Positions 17,304 to 25,226 of a stretch of DNA of 64,000 nucleotides are shown here, piece after piece (position 1 is the stretch's first letter; the number at the start of each line of letters is the position of its first letter). Source of the DNA: an uncultured Bacteroidales bacterium (GTDB taxonomy: Bacteria > Bacteroidota > Bacteroidia > Bacteroidales > UBA932); NCBI GenBank assembly GCA_905234285.1, contig CAJOHK010000005.1, positions 35,990 through 99,989 of the forward strand. The letters run 5' to 3'. Under the pieces are notes generated by a model, which saw only the letters and a list, made by a program, of their open reading frames with translations, ran no database searches and was not told the origin of the DNA. Position numbers and translations under genes: made by a program.

Positions 17304-18133
17304 TGGAGCCTGTTAAAATTTCCCTCAACGATTACGTACTTTCCGGTGGCGGTGCCAACGGAGAGAGTTTCGATCATAAAACAGATCCTTCCGTGATGCT
17401 TAAGCTCTACTTTCCCGGTAAAATCCAGCAGCCCCTGGACGAGATGTGCCTGGCAAGGAAAGTATATGAAATTGGCATCCCTACGCCAGAACCCGGCGAA
17501 TATGTGGTTACGGAGGAAGGTCGTTATGGCATCCGTTTCAAGCGTATCCTGGGCAAGAAATCCTTCTCCCGTGCCACGGCCGACGAGCCCGAGAAAGTGG
17601 CCGAATATGCAACTGTCTTTGCGCAAATGTGCAAGAAACTGCATGCCACTCACGTGGATATCACTCAGTTCGAGAACGTGAAGGACCGCTACTACAGGCT
17701 CCTGACCCAGAATCCCTTCTTTACGGCAGCCGAAAAGGACAAACTGGCCCGTTTTATAGCCGATACCCCGGACGAGGATACGGCCGTCCACGGGGATCTT
17801 CAGTACAGCAACGCCATTTTTGTGGGAGACCAGCGCTATTTCATAGACCTGGGCGATTTCTGCTATGGTAATCATCTCTTCGATGTGGCTATGGTGTACC
17901 TTTGCTGCTATTTGAGCGATGATATCTTTATCCGGGAGACTTTCCATATGCCCAAGTCGCTGGCCATGAAGTTTTGGGATCACTTTGCCCCCGAATACTT
18001 CGGCGCCGATATCCCGCTCAAAGAGATTGAAGCCCTGGTCAAGCCTTATGCCGGTCTCAAGACCCTCATTATTGAACGGGACACCAACTGTCCCATGCCG
18101 GAATTCCGTGCAGCCTTATCCTCCATTTTATGA
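17303..18133 (+). CDS. aminoglycoside-phosphotransferase-like kinase (TIGR02172-like)
   Basis: The 276-residue protein has a protein-kinase-like/APH fold. Visible motifs: a Gly-rich N-terminal loop (LSGGGANGESF), a probable ATP-binding Lys in MLKLYFP, the catalytic VHGDLQYSNAIF (about 172-183) and the metal-binding FIDLGDFCYGN (about 191-201). I choose ATG 17303 because it overlaps the upstream stop and begins where homology-like content begins. It resembles the uncharacterised TIGR02172 phosphotransferases. The substrate is unknown, and a role in the stress operon is inferred from 1- and 4-bp overlaps with both neighbours. Confidence 0.75.
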   Translation: MEPVKISLNDYVLSGGGANGESFDHKTDPSVMLKLYFPGKIQQPLDEMCLARKVYEIGIPTPEPGEYVVTEEGRYGIRFKRILGKKSFSRATADEPEKVAEYATVFAQMCKKLHATHVDITQFENVKDRYYRLLTQNPFFTAAEKDKLARFIADTPDEDTAVHGDLQYSNAIFVGDQRYFIDLGDFCYGNHLFDVAMVYLCCYLSDDIFIRETFHMPKSLAMKFWDHFAPEYFGADIPLKEIEALVKPYAGLKTLIIERDTNCPMPEFRAALSSIL

Positions 18134-20316
18134 AACAGGATTCAAAGCTCGCAAATAAACAGATGAGTCTGTCCATACGGGCGGGATTGCTTATCGTGGT
18201 GATGGCCGCCCTCTTTCTGGAAACCACCAATGTCCTGCAATACGTATTTGCCCGCAGGGTACTCAGAAATGAGGCCTCCCTCCGGGCTGAGGGAGAACTG
18301 GAAAAAGCCCAGATTCACATTCAGAGTATTGTCAATCAGGCCGAAGTCGCCGTCCACAACAGTATTTGGATAGCCCAGTGGTGCCTGACTCATAAAGACA
18401 GCCTGTATCGGGTACCGGAGCGTTTGGTGCGGGAGAACCCCATCATCGAGGGCTCTACGCTTGCCCTGGTCCCGTCCAGGGGAGGACTCATGGCTCCGTA
18501 TGTGTTCCAGGAGGGGGGGGCCGGTGAAATCAAGCATCTTTCCCTGGCCACCGAAGCCTATGACTATCCCTCCAAGGAGTGGTTTACCAAACCCATAGAG
18601 TTGGGCGAGGGTTATTGGTCGGAGCCTTATCTGGACGTAGGGGGTGGAGATGTGGTCATGACTACGTATTCCATGCCGGTTAGGGATGCAGACGGGAATA
18701 TCTGCGCCGTTCTTACGGCCGATATTTCCCTGGACTGGCTTTCCGGCCTGATGGGGAAGAATAGCGTCTATCCCCATGCTTTTAACCTGGTGGTGAGCCG
18801 TGGCGGCCAAATAATGGTAAGCCCCATCCAGGATTTTATCATGCGAAAAACTACGGATGAGGTAGCTGCCTCATCCGGCGATTCGGCCAGTTTCATGCGG
18901 GTAAACCGGGCCCTGCGCTCGGGAGAATCAGGTGAGGTGAGCCTGAAGATTAACGGGAAGGGCAATATCGTTTATTACGCTCCCGTAGCAAAAACCGGTT
19001 GGGCCATGGCCGTAGTCCTTCCAGAGGATGAAGTGTACGCCGGAATCCACCGGGTGGGCATCTATGTCAAACTCATGCAAATACTGGCCATCATCCTCCT
19101 TGCGCTCATTCTCCGCTCTGCGGCCAAAAGCACCGCCGGATTCGAGGTCCTTAACAAGCAAAAAGAGCGCATGGAAGGAGAGTTGCACGTGGGCCACGAG
19201 ATACAGATGTCCATGATTCCCAAGACTTTCCCTCCTTTCCCGGACCGGAAAGACCTGGATTTTGCCGCTTCCATCACGCCGGCCAAGGAGGTGGGCGGAG
19301 ACCTTTACGACTACTATCTCCGCGACGGGAAGCTCCTCTTTTGCATAGGGGATGTTTCCGGTAAAGGTGTGCCGGCGGCGCTGGTGATGGCCGTAACCCG
19401 AAGCCTCTTCCGGGCGGCATCGGCCCATGAATTCAGCCCGCAGCGCATAGTGACGTACATGAACGATTCCATGGCCGAGACCAACGAGAATGACATGTTT
19501 GTGACCTTCTTCTGCGGCACGCTGGACCTTACCACCGGGCATTTGAGATATTGCAATGCCGGCCATAATCCTCCGTTCATGCTCACCGATGCCATTCGCC
19601 CTTTGCAGGTAGATGCCAATATCCCGCTGGGCGTGATGTCCGGGTTCGCCTTTACGGAGCAGGAGGTAGACATGTATTACGACGATGCCCTGTTCCTGTT
19701 CACCGACGGCCTCACCGAAGCCGAGAATGCACAGGCCGAACAGTTTGGCCTGGAACGTACAGAGACCGTACTGCACGCCCGCCGTTCCTCCCAGGGCCAT
19801 CTGGAGGCCCTCAAGTCGGCCGTAGATGAATTTGTGGGTGACGCGCCCCAGAGCGACGATCTTACCATGCTGTTTATCCATTATCTGGGGACGGCAGATC
19901 CCGAACAGTCGGAGCGGCATCTTCTCCTGCATAACGATATCCAGCAAATCCCCCAGCTGGCCGATTTCGTGGGAACCATCGCCCATGACATGAAACTCAG
20001 CCAGAGTTTGGCCATGGGCCTGAATCTGGCCTTGGAGGAGGCGGTAACCAACGTCATCCTCTATGCCTATCCCAAAGGCTCGGACGGCCTGGTGGACATA
20101 GAGGCCATCCTTCGGCAGAACTCCCTGGAGTTTATCATCAGCGACAGCGGCATTCCTTTCGACCCCACGGCGGCTCCGGAGGCCGATGTTACCCTTTCGG
20201 CCGAAGAACGTCCCATCGGCGGTCTGGGTATCTTCCTGGTGCGTCAGATAATGGATGAGGTCCATTATGAGCACAGGGACAATAAGAATTTCCTTTCCAT
20301 GATTAAAAACATATAG
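18130..20316 (+). CDS. membrane sensor with PP2C (SpoIIE) phosphatase and RsbW-like ATPase
   Basis: A 728-residue signalling fusion. Order: transmembrane helix 1 (about 16-35), periplasmic dCache-type sensor (about 45-305), helix 2 (about 313-330), linker without an obvious HAMP, SpoIIE/PP2C phosphatase (about 350-590; GGDLYDYY, GDVSGKGVPAAL, DGLTEA, SDDLTML hold the metal-binding Asp residues), and a GHKL ATPase (about 600-728; N-box EEAVTNVILYAY, DSGIPFDP, GGLGIFL). In partner switching, PP2C phosphatases dephosphorylate a STAS protein and RsbW-type kinases phosphorylate it. Here both activities sit in one protein beside a STAS gene 4 bp downstream. Confidence 0.88.
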   Translation: MKQDSKLANKQMSLSIRAGLLIVVMAALFLETTNVLQYVFARRVLRNEASLRAEGELEKAQIHIQSIVNQAEVAVHNSIWIAQWCLTHKDSLYRVPERLVRENPIIEGSTLALVPSRGGLMAPYVFQEGGAGEIKHLSLATEAYDYPSKEWFTKPIELGEGYWSEPYLDVGGGDVVMTTYSMPVRDADGNICAVLTADISLDWLSGLMGKNSVYPHAFNLVVSRGGQIMVSPIQDFIMRKTTDEVAASSGDSASFMRVNRALRSGESGEVSLKINGKGNIVYYAPVAKTGWAMAVVLPEDEVYAGIHRVGIYVKLMQILAIILLALILRSAAKSTAGFEVLNKQKERMEGELHVGHEIQMSMIPKTFPPFPDRKDLDFAASITPAKEVGGDLYDYYLRDGKLLFCIGDVSGKGVPAALVMAVTRSLFRAASAHEFSPQRIVTYMNDSMAETNENDMFVTFFCGTLDLTTGHLRYCNAGHNPPFMLTDAIRPLQVDANIPLGVMSGFAFTEQEVDMYYDDALFLFTDGLTEAENAQAEQFGLERTETVLHARRSSQGHLEALKSAVDEFVGDAPQSDDLTMLFIHYLGTADPEQSERHLLLHNDIQQIPQLADFVGTIAHDMKLSQSLAMGLNLALEEAVTNVILYAYPKGSDGLVDIEAILRQNSLEFIISDSGIPFDPTAAPEADVTLSAEERPIGGLGIFLVRQIMDEVHYEHRDNKNFLSMIKNI

Positions 20317-20320
20317 AACC

Positions 20321-20626
20321 ATGAATATAGACATCGCAAAAGACAACGGCGTTGTGACGGCCCGCCTGGAAGGCCGTCTGGATACGGCTGCATCCATGGA
20401 GGTGGCCCCCATTTTTGAATCGCTCAATCAGGAGGCCGATAAAACTGTCGTTTTAGATTGCAAGGCGCTCAGCTATATTTCCAGCTCGGGACTCCGTCTC
20501 TTCCTGGGCCTGCGCAAGGCTTCCACCGTCAAGGGAGGAAAGGTGATTGTGAGTGGTATGTCGGATGATATCCGTCAGGTGTTCATGATGACCGGTTTCC
20601 TGAATCTTTTCCAGATCGAGGACTAA
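20321..20626 (+). CDS. STAS-domain anti-sigma factor antagonist (RsbV/SpoIIAA type)
   Basis: The 101 residues form one STAS domain. The phospho-acceptor Ser lies in LDCKALSYISSSGLRLFL (SSSG, about residues 52-55), where SpoIIAA and RsbV are phosphorylated. ARLEGRLDTAAS near the N-terminus is also typical. It is the natural partner of the PP2C/ATPase fusion upstream. No separate sigma or anti-sigma gene is adjacent, so the final target lies elsewhere. Confidence 0.88.
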   Translation: MNIDIAKDNGVVTARLEGRLDTAASMEVAPIFESLNQEADKTVVLDCKALSYISSSGLRLFLGLRKASTVKGGKVIVSGMSDDIRQVFMMTGFLNLFQIED

Positions 20627-20639
20627 CTTTTCCTCGCCA

Positions 20640-20979
20640 TGCGAAGGCTTTTAGCGGTGGCATTGCTGTGCCTGGGCATCTTTTGTCAGGCCCAGGAGCG
20701 GCCATCCGCCTCATGGAGAACCCCGAGCTTCCCGACACCAAGATTGCTTCCACGGACGGCAACAGCGTGGTGCGTGACCTTTTGGGCGTGGTAAACAGCA
20801 ATTCCCTTTATCACATCTCGGGCACCTATACGGGCCACGATGTGGATGGTTCCCCCCTTCGACTCTCAGGGAAACTGCTCATCCCCAAGAACGGGGAAAT
20901 CAACACCCCGGTCTATACCGCCAAGTTCTCCAAAACCAATGGCAAGATTACCGTAGGGCCCCTGCAGCCCGCCCAGTGA
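20640..20979 (+). pseudogene. small exported protein gene split by a one-base frameshift
   Basis: From ATG 20640 one frame encodes a good signal peptide (MRRLLAVALLCLGIFCQAQE) and then turns to nonsense-like sequence. The next frame carries a plausible mature protein (RLMENPELPDTKIASTDGNS ... VGPLQPAQ) to the stop at 20979. One extra G at the GGCC near 20699-20702 would join them into about 112 residues. A GTG at 20668 could serve the second frame but lacks a signal peptide. Either a real mutation or a sequence error. The family is unknown. It follows the STAS gene by 13 bp. Confidence 0.6.
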
Positions 20980-20985
20980 CGGCTT

Positions 20986-22791
20986 CTAGAAATTCCACTT
21001 TGCGCCGAGGATAACCATTCGGCGGTTGCTGCGCACAACTTCTACCCAGTACTCCTGCGACTCGGCCGATTCATAGCTGGTTTCCATTGGCTGGTCCAGA
21101 AGATCCTTGCCCTCCAGGAAGAGGGTAAACTTCTTGAACTCCTTAGTAATGCGGGCGTTTAGCTCACAGTACTGGTCGAACATGGTGAAGAAGGTTTTAA
21201 CCTTACTCTGATACTTGACGTTGGTTCCCACGCTCCAGCCTTTGCCAAGAAGGGCCGAGATGTCTCCCTTGAGGCACCAGTCGTAGCTGTCCTTTGTGTT
21301 GCCGTTGTCCTTGGACACCCTGCGGGACCGGTTGTATTTAATCTCTGCGTTGGCATTGATGATTCGCCCGTGCCAGCCCACCGTCTGTAAAAGTCCCAGG
21401 GAACGGCTGTCGGCCGAATTGATCCAGTGGAACACCTTGTACATACGGCCGTCAATCTCCTCGTTGGTCCATGTCTGGTCAATCTCGTCCATGACATGTT
21501 TATAGGATATGCCGGTCTTTGCCACGAAGCGCTTGTATTTGAACTGGTAATCAAGCCCGTAGAGCATTGTGTGCGGGGAACGCAGATTCTCATTTCCCCT
21601 ATACAGTTGGTCCAGGTATCCGGCGGTGCGGTCGTACCAGCATATCTTGAGGTATTCGGGGTGCTTCACCGTCATCTCGTTCTTGAAATTGATGGAGTGA
21701 CCGGAAGAGATGGTCCATTTGATATTGGCCTTTCCTACAGGATAGACCCCTTTGATTTTGAAGGGCTGCTGGTGCGTCTCGTTATTCAGGCGACGGCCGT
21801 AAATCTGGGTGGCGATGTCGGCGTGGGCCTCTACGTTTTTCCATACAAAATCGGCGGCAATGAAAGATTCTGCCCTGAGGCTCAGGAAGTTGAAAGTTTC
21901 CCTAAGGGAGGTTGAATCCTTCCACTGTTCCTCTACCTGATCTGTGGTGAAGTTGATGCGGGTGGCGCCGCTGTTCTGGTCCAGCGAATGCTGGATAGAG
22001 AGGCGCGCTCCCGGAATAAGGTTAAGGGAGATGTCGTCGTCAATCAGCTTCATCTTGAAGTTGACATCGGCATCCAGCTTGAAGTCTGTGCTGTTGGGCG
22101 TTATGCGGTATTTCCAGATGTAGCCCTTTATGTCTTCATCCAGGTCAATCTGGGTGCTTCCCTTGCCGTCGTCAGTTGTTTTGACTGCGGTCCAGGTGTT
22201 GTATTTCTTGCTGTTGACGGCCTGGAACTTGAGGCTGGCGTTGAGGATTTTCCGGCCCCCATCGAACTCGGTATGGCCGGATAGCCCCGTTTCTATCTTA
22301 TGGTCGTTCTTAGAGGGAACCTCGTAGTAGTAAGACATGTCCCCAACGGCTTCTTCGGTGCCTTTGATGTTCAGGGAGTGATTGGTGGCCTTGTCATGGT
22401 CGTACTGGTACAGGATCCATGCTCCGTAATTGCTCCTTTGGGTGGGCATCCACTGGAAGTCCTGCTTGATGCTTAAGGTGAGTGGTCTTGTAGATGCGGC
22501 CTTTTGGACAGCCGCCACATTCGCCTGCTTCATGGACAGGCGGGCGTTATCCGTTGTCTTGGGCTCCCACTTACCCTTGAGGGTAGATTTCCAGACAAAC
22601 TTATCGGTCTTATGGCCCAGCAGGAACTCTCCGCGCGCCAGGGCGTGGACCATCAGTTCTCCGTCGTCCGTAATTTCGTTGCCTTCAATGGCACCGAACC
22701 CGCCAGCCAGGTCTACCGCCCCAAACCACTGAGCGTGCATCGGAACGCCCAGCAGCAAAAGTATAAAGCAAAGGACAAGTCTATTCTTCAT
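20986..22791 (-). CDS. outer-membrane beta-barrel protein
   Basis: A signal peptide (MKNRLVLCFILLLLGVPMHAQ) leads into about 580 residues rich in alternating amphipathic strands, ending in the aromatic GAKWNF expected for outer-membrane insertion. It resembles the barrel part of TonB-dependent receptors of Bacteroidota (OMP_b-brl type) without a recognisable plug. I start at ATG 22791 because an upstream extension crosses the -7 box. The cargo is unknown. It converges on the frameshifted gene at 20979. Confidence 0.75.
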   Translation of the reverse strand: MKNRLVLCFILLLLGVPMHAQWFGAVDLAGGFGAIEGNEITDDGELMVHALARGEFLLGHKTDKFVWKSTLKGKWEPKTTDNARLSMKQANVAAVQKAASTRPLTLSIKQDFQWMPTQRSNYGAWILYQYDHDKATNHSLNIKGTEEAVGDMSYYYEVPSKNDHKIETGLSGHTEFDGGRKILNASLKFQAVNSKKYNTWTAVKTTDDGKGSTQIDLDEDIKGYIWKYRITPNSTDFKLDADVNFKMKLIDDDISLNLIPGARLSIQHSLDQNSGATRINFTTDQVEEQWKDSTSLRETFNFLSLRAESFIAADFVWKNVEAHADIATQIYGRRLNNETHQQPFKIKGVYPVGKANIKWTISSGHSINFKNEMTVKHPEYLKICWYDRTAGYLDQLYRGNENLRSPHTMLYGLDYQFKYKRFVAKTGISYKHVMDEIDQTWTNEEIDGRMYKVFHWINSADSRSLGLLQTVGWHGRIINANAEIKYNRSRRVSKDNGNTKDSYDWCLKGDISALLGKGWSVGTNVKYQSKVKTFFTMFDQYCELNARITKEFKKFTLFLEGKDLLDQPMETSYESAESQEYWVEVVRSNRRMVILGAKWNF

Positions 22792-22798
22792 TATTTTG

Positions 22799-22806
22799 CA
22801 AAGGTA
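22799..22806 (-). promoter_or_regulatory. -7 promoter element of the barrel protein gene
   Basis: The minus strand reads TACCTTTG, a perfect match, ending 7 bp before the ATG at 22791, which implies a nearly leaderless mRNA. Confidence 0.7.
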
Positions 22807-22915
22807 CAAAAAAACAGGAATAGCCTAGTTTTTCTACGGCGCGATTAATGAAGTTCGTTGCCGGATAGTATGAACCCGAGATTCCGTCGGCCTGCGGCCG
22901 CCGCCATTTCGCTTT

Positions 22916-22940
22916 GCGGAGAGACAGAGATTTGAACTCG
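22916..22940. repeat. att-like degenerate copy of the tRNA-Ser 3' end
   Basis: The 25 bases match 26719-26743 except at two positions (A for C and T for C). The copy holds the T arm and 3' acceptor strand but no other tRNA part. It sits 3 bp beyond the stop of the DUF3791-like gene at 22944. Confidence 0.7.
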
Positions 22941-22943
22941 CCA

Positions 22944-23159
22944 TTATGCTGCCAGGTATTCTTGGTACAGAGCCACAGGACCATAATGCCACAGTTTGGT
23001 GCTTTCTTGCTCCAAGCGTTTGTAGGTGCTGGAGGCGTAGAACTTGGTCAAAGCATCGACAAGACTTAAATGCTCGTCTTCTGCTATAAAAGCGGCTACG
23101 GCAGCCACTTTGCCCGCAATAATCAAATAAAGATTTTGCTGGGTGATTTCGGCTCTCAT
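22944..23159 (-). CDS. DUF3791-like small protein (third gene of the module)
   Basis: The 71-residue protein (MRAEITQQNLYLIIAGKVAAVAAFIAEDE...) looks like the small helical DUF3791 proteins that accompany DUF3990 genes. LSLVDALTKFYASSTYKRLEQESTKLW and the YGPVALYQEYL end are family-like. Its ATG overlaps the DUF3990 stop by 4 bp (ATGA), which indicates coupled translation. A role as antitoxin or partner is inferred from gene arrangement. The assignment is weaker than for the middle gene. Confidence 0.65.
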   Translation of the reverse strand: MRAEITQQNLYLIIAGKVAAVAAFIAEDEHLSLVDALTKFYASSTYKRLEQESTKLWHYGPVALYQEYLAA

Positions 23160-23638
23160 ACGCGCACCTCCTTCACTTGTGACAATGTCAATGTTTGCAG
23201 TGCTTTTTCTGTATGGAAAAGCATCTGGTCTATAAGCTTGTACGTTTTAAGTTCGGCAATCAGTTCTTGCTTGCTCAGAAGACCTTGTTCATAAAGCGCG
23301 AAAGCGGCATAAACGCGATCGTTGGCTACAGGTCCATAAACCAAATCGTGATTGTGCGTGAAGCCTCGTTGCGTACGGTTTGCATGCACAAAGTCCACCC
23401 AGTCTTCTCCGGGCGGGTTGTCAAATGAAAGCCTATCCAGGGCCAACGCTTTTTGCTCATCAAAAACATAGACGTTAATATACCCGATGTCTGAATTGGA
23501 AAGTTTCCTTAGAACCCATTCACGTGCTTGCTGCTCGGAAGTAGTAGTATAAAAACCGGAACCATAGTCCAACGTTCGGGTGGGAACCAAGATTCTTGGC
23601 TCTCTTACAATTTGCAAACTTCCGTGAAAGAGTATCAT
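23156..23638 (-). CDS. DUF3990 protein, ADP-ribosyltransferase-like fold
   Basis: The 160 residues match the DUF3990 pattern: LFHGS near the N-terminus (His5), TLDYGSGFYTTTSEQQAREWV (Tyr30) and DQMLFHTEKAL near the C-terminus (Glu144). DUF3990 belongs to the ADP-ribosyltransferase clan, and His/Tyr/Glu at these places fits an H-Y-E site; that reading is mine. It lies between two small genes with 4-bp overlaps on both sides. A toxin or effector that modifies a cell target is the likely role, not proven. Confidence 0.8.
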   Translation of the reverse strand: MILFHGSLQIVREPRILVPTRTLDYGSGFYTTTSEQQAREWVLRKLSNSDIGYINVYVFDEQKALALDRLSFDNPPGEDWVDFVHANRTQRGFTHNHDLVYGPVANDRVYAAFALYEQGLLSKQELIAELKTYKLIDQMLFHTEKALQTLTLSQVKEVRV

Positions 23639-23841
23639 AAGCCCATCATTTCATCAATTTCTTCCAATAACCATGGCATACCCTGAGTGTGGAGTATATC
23701 GTAGTTTTTGACAAGGTACTGCTTCACTCCAAATTTGTCAAACATTTCTGAAGCCTCTTCTCCGCGAATCCCATGCTTGTTCTTGAAGGATTCCATGCAG
23801 AAAGCAACAAAATAGAGTATGTCTTGATCGTTCTGGCTCAT
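23635..23841 (-). CDS. DUF3791 family small protein (first gene of the module)
   Basis: The 68 residues start at ATG 23841 (MSQNDQDILYFVAFCMESFKNKHG). The FVAFCMESFKNKHGIRGEEASEMFDKFGVKQYLVKNYDILHTQG layout is the DUF3791 pattern (helix, KxGV, YLxxxYDxLHTQG). It precedes the DUF3990 gene with a 4-bp overlap and is the likely antitoxin or specificity partner. An upstream TTG extension is rejected. Confidence 0.82.
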   Translation of the reverse strand: MSQNDQDILYFVAFCMESFKNKHGIRGEEASEMFDKFGVKQYLVKNYDILHTQGMPWLLEEIDEMMGL

Positions 23842-23923
23842 ACTGCAAAAATAAGCATTTTTGTCAATAACTGTGCAATTAGAAAATGTTAACCACAAGA
23901 TTTAAACATTTGTGCAAAGCTAG

Positions 23924-23931
23924 CAAATATA
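23924..23931 (-). promoter_or_regulatory. -7 promoter element of the DUF3791/DUF3990 module
   Basis: The minus strand reads TATATTTG, 82 bp before the ATG at 23841. A second perfect word (TAGCTTTG, 23915-23922) overlaps the next positions, so which is used is unclear. Confidence 0.5.
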
Positions 23932-24130
23932 TGTATTCTTGTTGGATTATTCGCAAGTTGAATCTATTTCATCCCCAGACTATCACTTCGCCGCGCAATG
24001 AACACAGTACCGATAGTTCTATTCCGGTGAGATATTCCCGCCATTGGGGAACCTCAGCGTGCTAGCGCGTTCAATAGCAGGTTTCCGTAAATCTGTAAAT
24101 CAGTAATAGTGTAATTCAACTCAAAATCAC

Positions 24131-24138
24131 TATCTTTA
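24131..24138 (+). promoter_or_regulatory. -7 promoter element of the NERD gene
   Basis: TATCTTTA matches seven of eight positions of TAnnTTTG and lies 22 bp before the ATG at 24161. Confidence 0.5.
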
Positions 24139-24160
24139 CGAAATAACGAAGTAATAATAG

Positions 24161-25027
24161 ATGAGAATTCTCTATTATATCGGTTTGGCAGTCGTTGGTG
24201 CACTCATTATATACCTGTTAGTCAAGGCTATAGCAGAGGGCATAGAGCATTATCGGTTTTGGAGAAAGAATCATGATGCTCAGTTTTGCGGCAGTGCCAA
24301 AACCCGTTCAAAGAGGAAATCATACGAAGAATCCATAGGAGATTATGGCGAAAAGAGGGTATCTTCGTATTTAGGTGAATTACCTTGCGAAGAGTATCAG
24401 GTATTCAACGACCTTCTGGTCCGTAACGGTAAGTACACCACTCAAATAGACCACATTATTATTTCTCGGTTCGGCGTCTTTGTTCTGGAGACAAAGAACA
24501 TACACGGAAAAGTATACGGCAGCGAAAACGCCGAGTTCTGGAAACAATACCTGCCCGATACTGGTTATAGGCGCTATGGAACCACGCAAGAGCACGAGTT
24601 AAGGAACCCAATTTGGCAGAATGACGGGCATATTAAATTCCTTCGTCGGCTTGTGTTTGGCGATGATGTTCCTATTCATGGAATCGTGGTGTTCCCTGGT
24701 GATACTGACGTCAACGTTACCGCAAATAAGCCTGTATTGTCACGGTGGGAGTTAGTGTCTTACATCAAAGGGTTTCATAGTGTTGTGATGTCCGCAGAGC
24801 AGGTGAACGGTTTTAGAAGACGCCTGCTTGAGGTCATCTCAACTGACGAAGCAGACCGTGAACATCACCTTGATAATGTTGGACGCAGTAAAGCACGCCG
24901 TGACGAGGCGGTTGCCAACGGCAAATGTCCACGCTGTGGCGGGAATCTCGTTCTGCGAAACGGAAAGTACGGCCAGTTCTACGGGTGTTCCAATTACCCC
25001 AAGTGCAATTACATCCTCAACAGGTAA
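24161..25027 (+). CDS. membrane-anchored NERD nuclease-related protein with Zn ribbon
   Basis: The 288 residues have three parts. A transmembrane helix lies at about 5-23. A NERD domain (about 60-180) carries the endonuclease-like core: YTTQIDHIIISRFGVFVLETKN gives the Asp...Glu-x-Lys set. A C-terminal topoisomerase-type C4 Zn ribbon lies at about 258-287 (CPRCGG...YGCSNYPKC). NERD proteins are thought to act on DNA and are common in accessory regions, including defence islands. It lies inside the tRNA-Ser island, with a small Zn-ribbon ORF directly behind. Confidence 0.85.
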   Translation: MRILYYIGLAVVGALIIYLLVKAIAEGIEHYRFWRKNHDAQFCGSAKTRSKRKSYEESIGDYGEKRVSSYLGELPCEEYQVFNDLLVRNGKYTTQIDHIIISRFGVFVLETKNIHGKVYGSENAEFWKQYLPDTGYRRYGTTQEHELRNPIWQNDGHIKFLRRLVFGDDVPIHGIVVFPGDTDVNVTANKPVLSRWELVSYIKGFHSVVMSAEQVNGFRRRLLEVISTDEADREHHLDNVGRSKARRDEAVANGKCPRCGGNLVLRNGKYGQFYGCSNYPKCNYILNR

Positions 25028-25028
25028 A

Positions 25029-25208
25029 ATGTCTTCCACTGTTCAGTATCCATGCGCTCTTGATGAGAACAATAATCTTGTTTTCATTGACGACGTCATA
25101 CGCGAGACTCGCCACGAGCACTCTTTCCGTTGTCCTAACTGCGGACATTTGATGCGCCCACTACAAGCCCGGGCACGAAAATGCAGGGAAACGTGGAAAG
25201 CCGAATAA
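25029..25208 (+). CDS. small Zn-ribbon protein, probable N-terminal fragment
   Basis: A 59-residue ORF starts 1 bp after the NERD stop. YPCALDENNNLVFIDDVIRE followed by FRCPNCGHLMRPLQ resembles the N-terminus of CoiA-like/DUF-type Bacteroidota proteins, which continue with a His-rich and nuclease part. Here the sequence ends after 20 more residues, so it is likely a truncated remnant, though a genuine small protein is possible. Too short to be sure. Confidence 0.5.
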   Translation: MSSTVQYPCALDENNNLVFIDDVIRETRHEHSFRCPNCGHLMRPLQARARKCRETWKAE

Positions 25209-25226
25209 GATTAATAATTTAAAACC

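Larger units (their letters stand above)
23842..24160. other. AT-rich divergent intergenic region of the island
   Basis: These 319 bp hold no convincing gene. On the minus strand perfect TAnnTTTG words occur at 23915-23922 and 23924-23931. On the plus side TATCTTTA lies at 24131-24138. The middle part shows nothing I can name. Confidence 0.5.

Noticed and set aside
22781..22984. Minus-strand 67-codon frame across the barrel-gene promoter and att-like repeat
   Set aside because: It overlaps the -7 box, the tRNA-derived repeat and the end of the DUF3791-like gene, and has no independent support.
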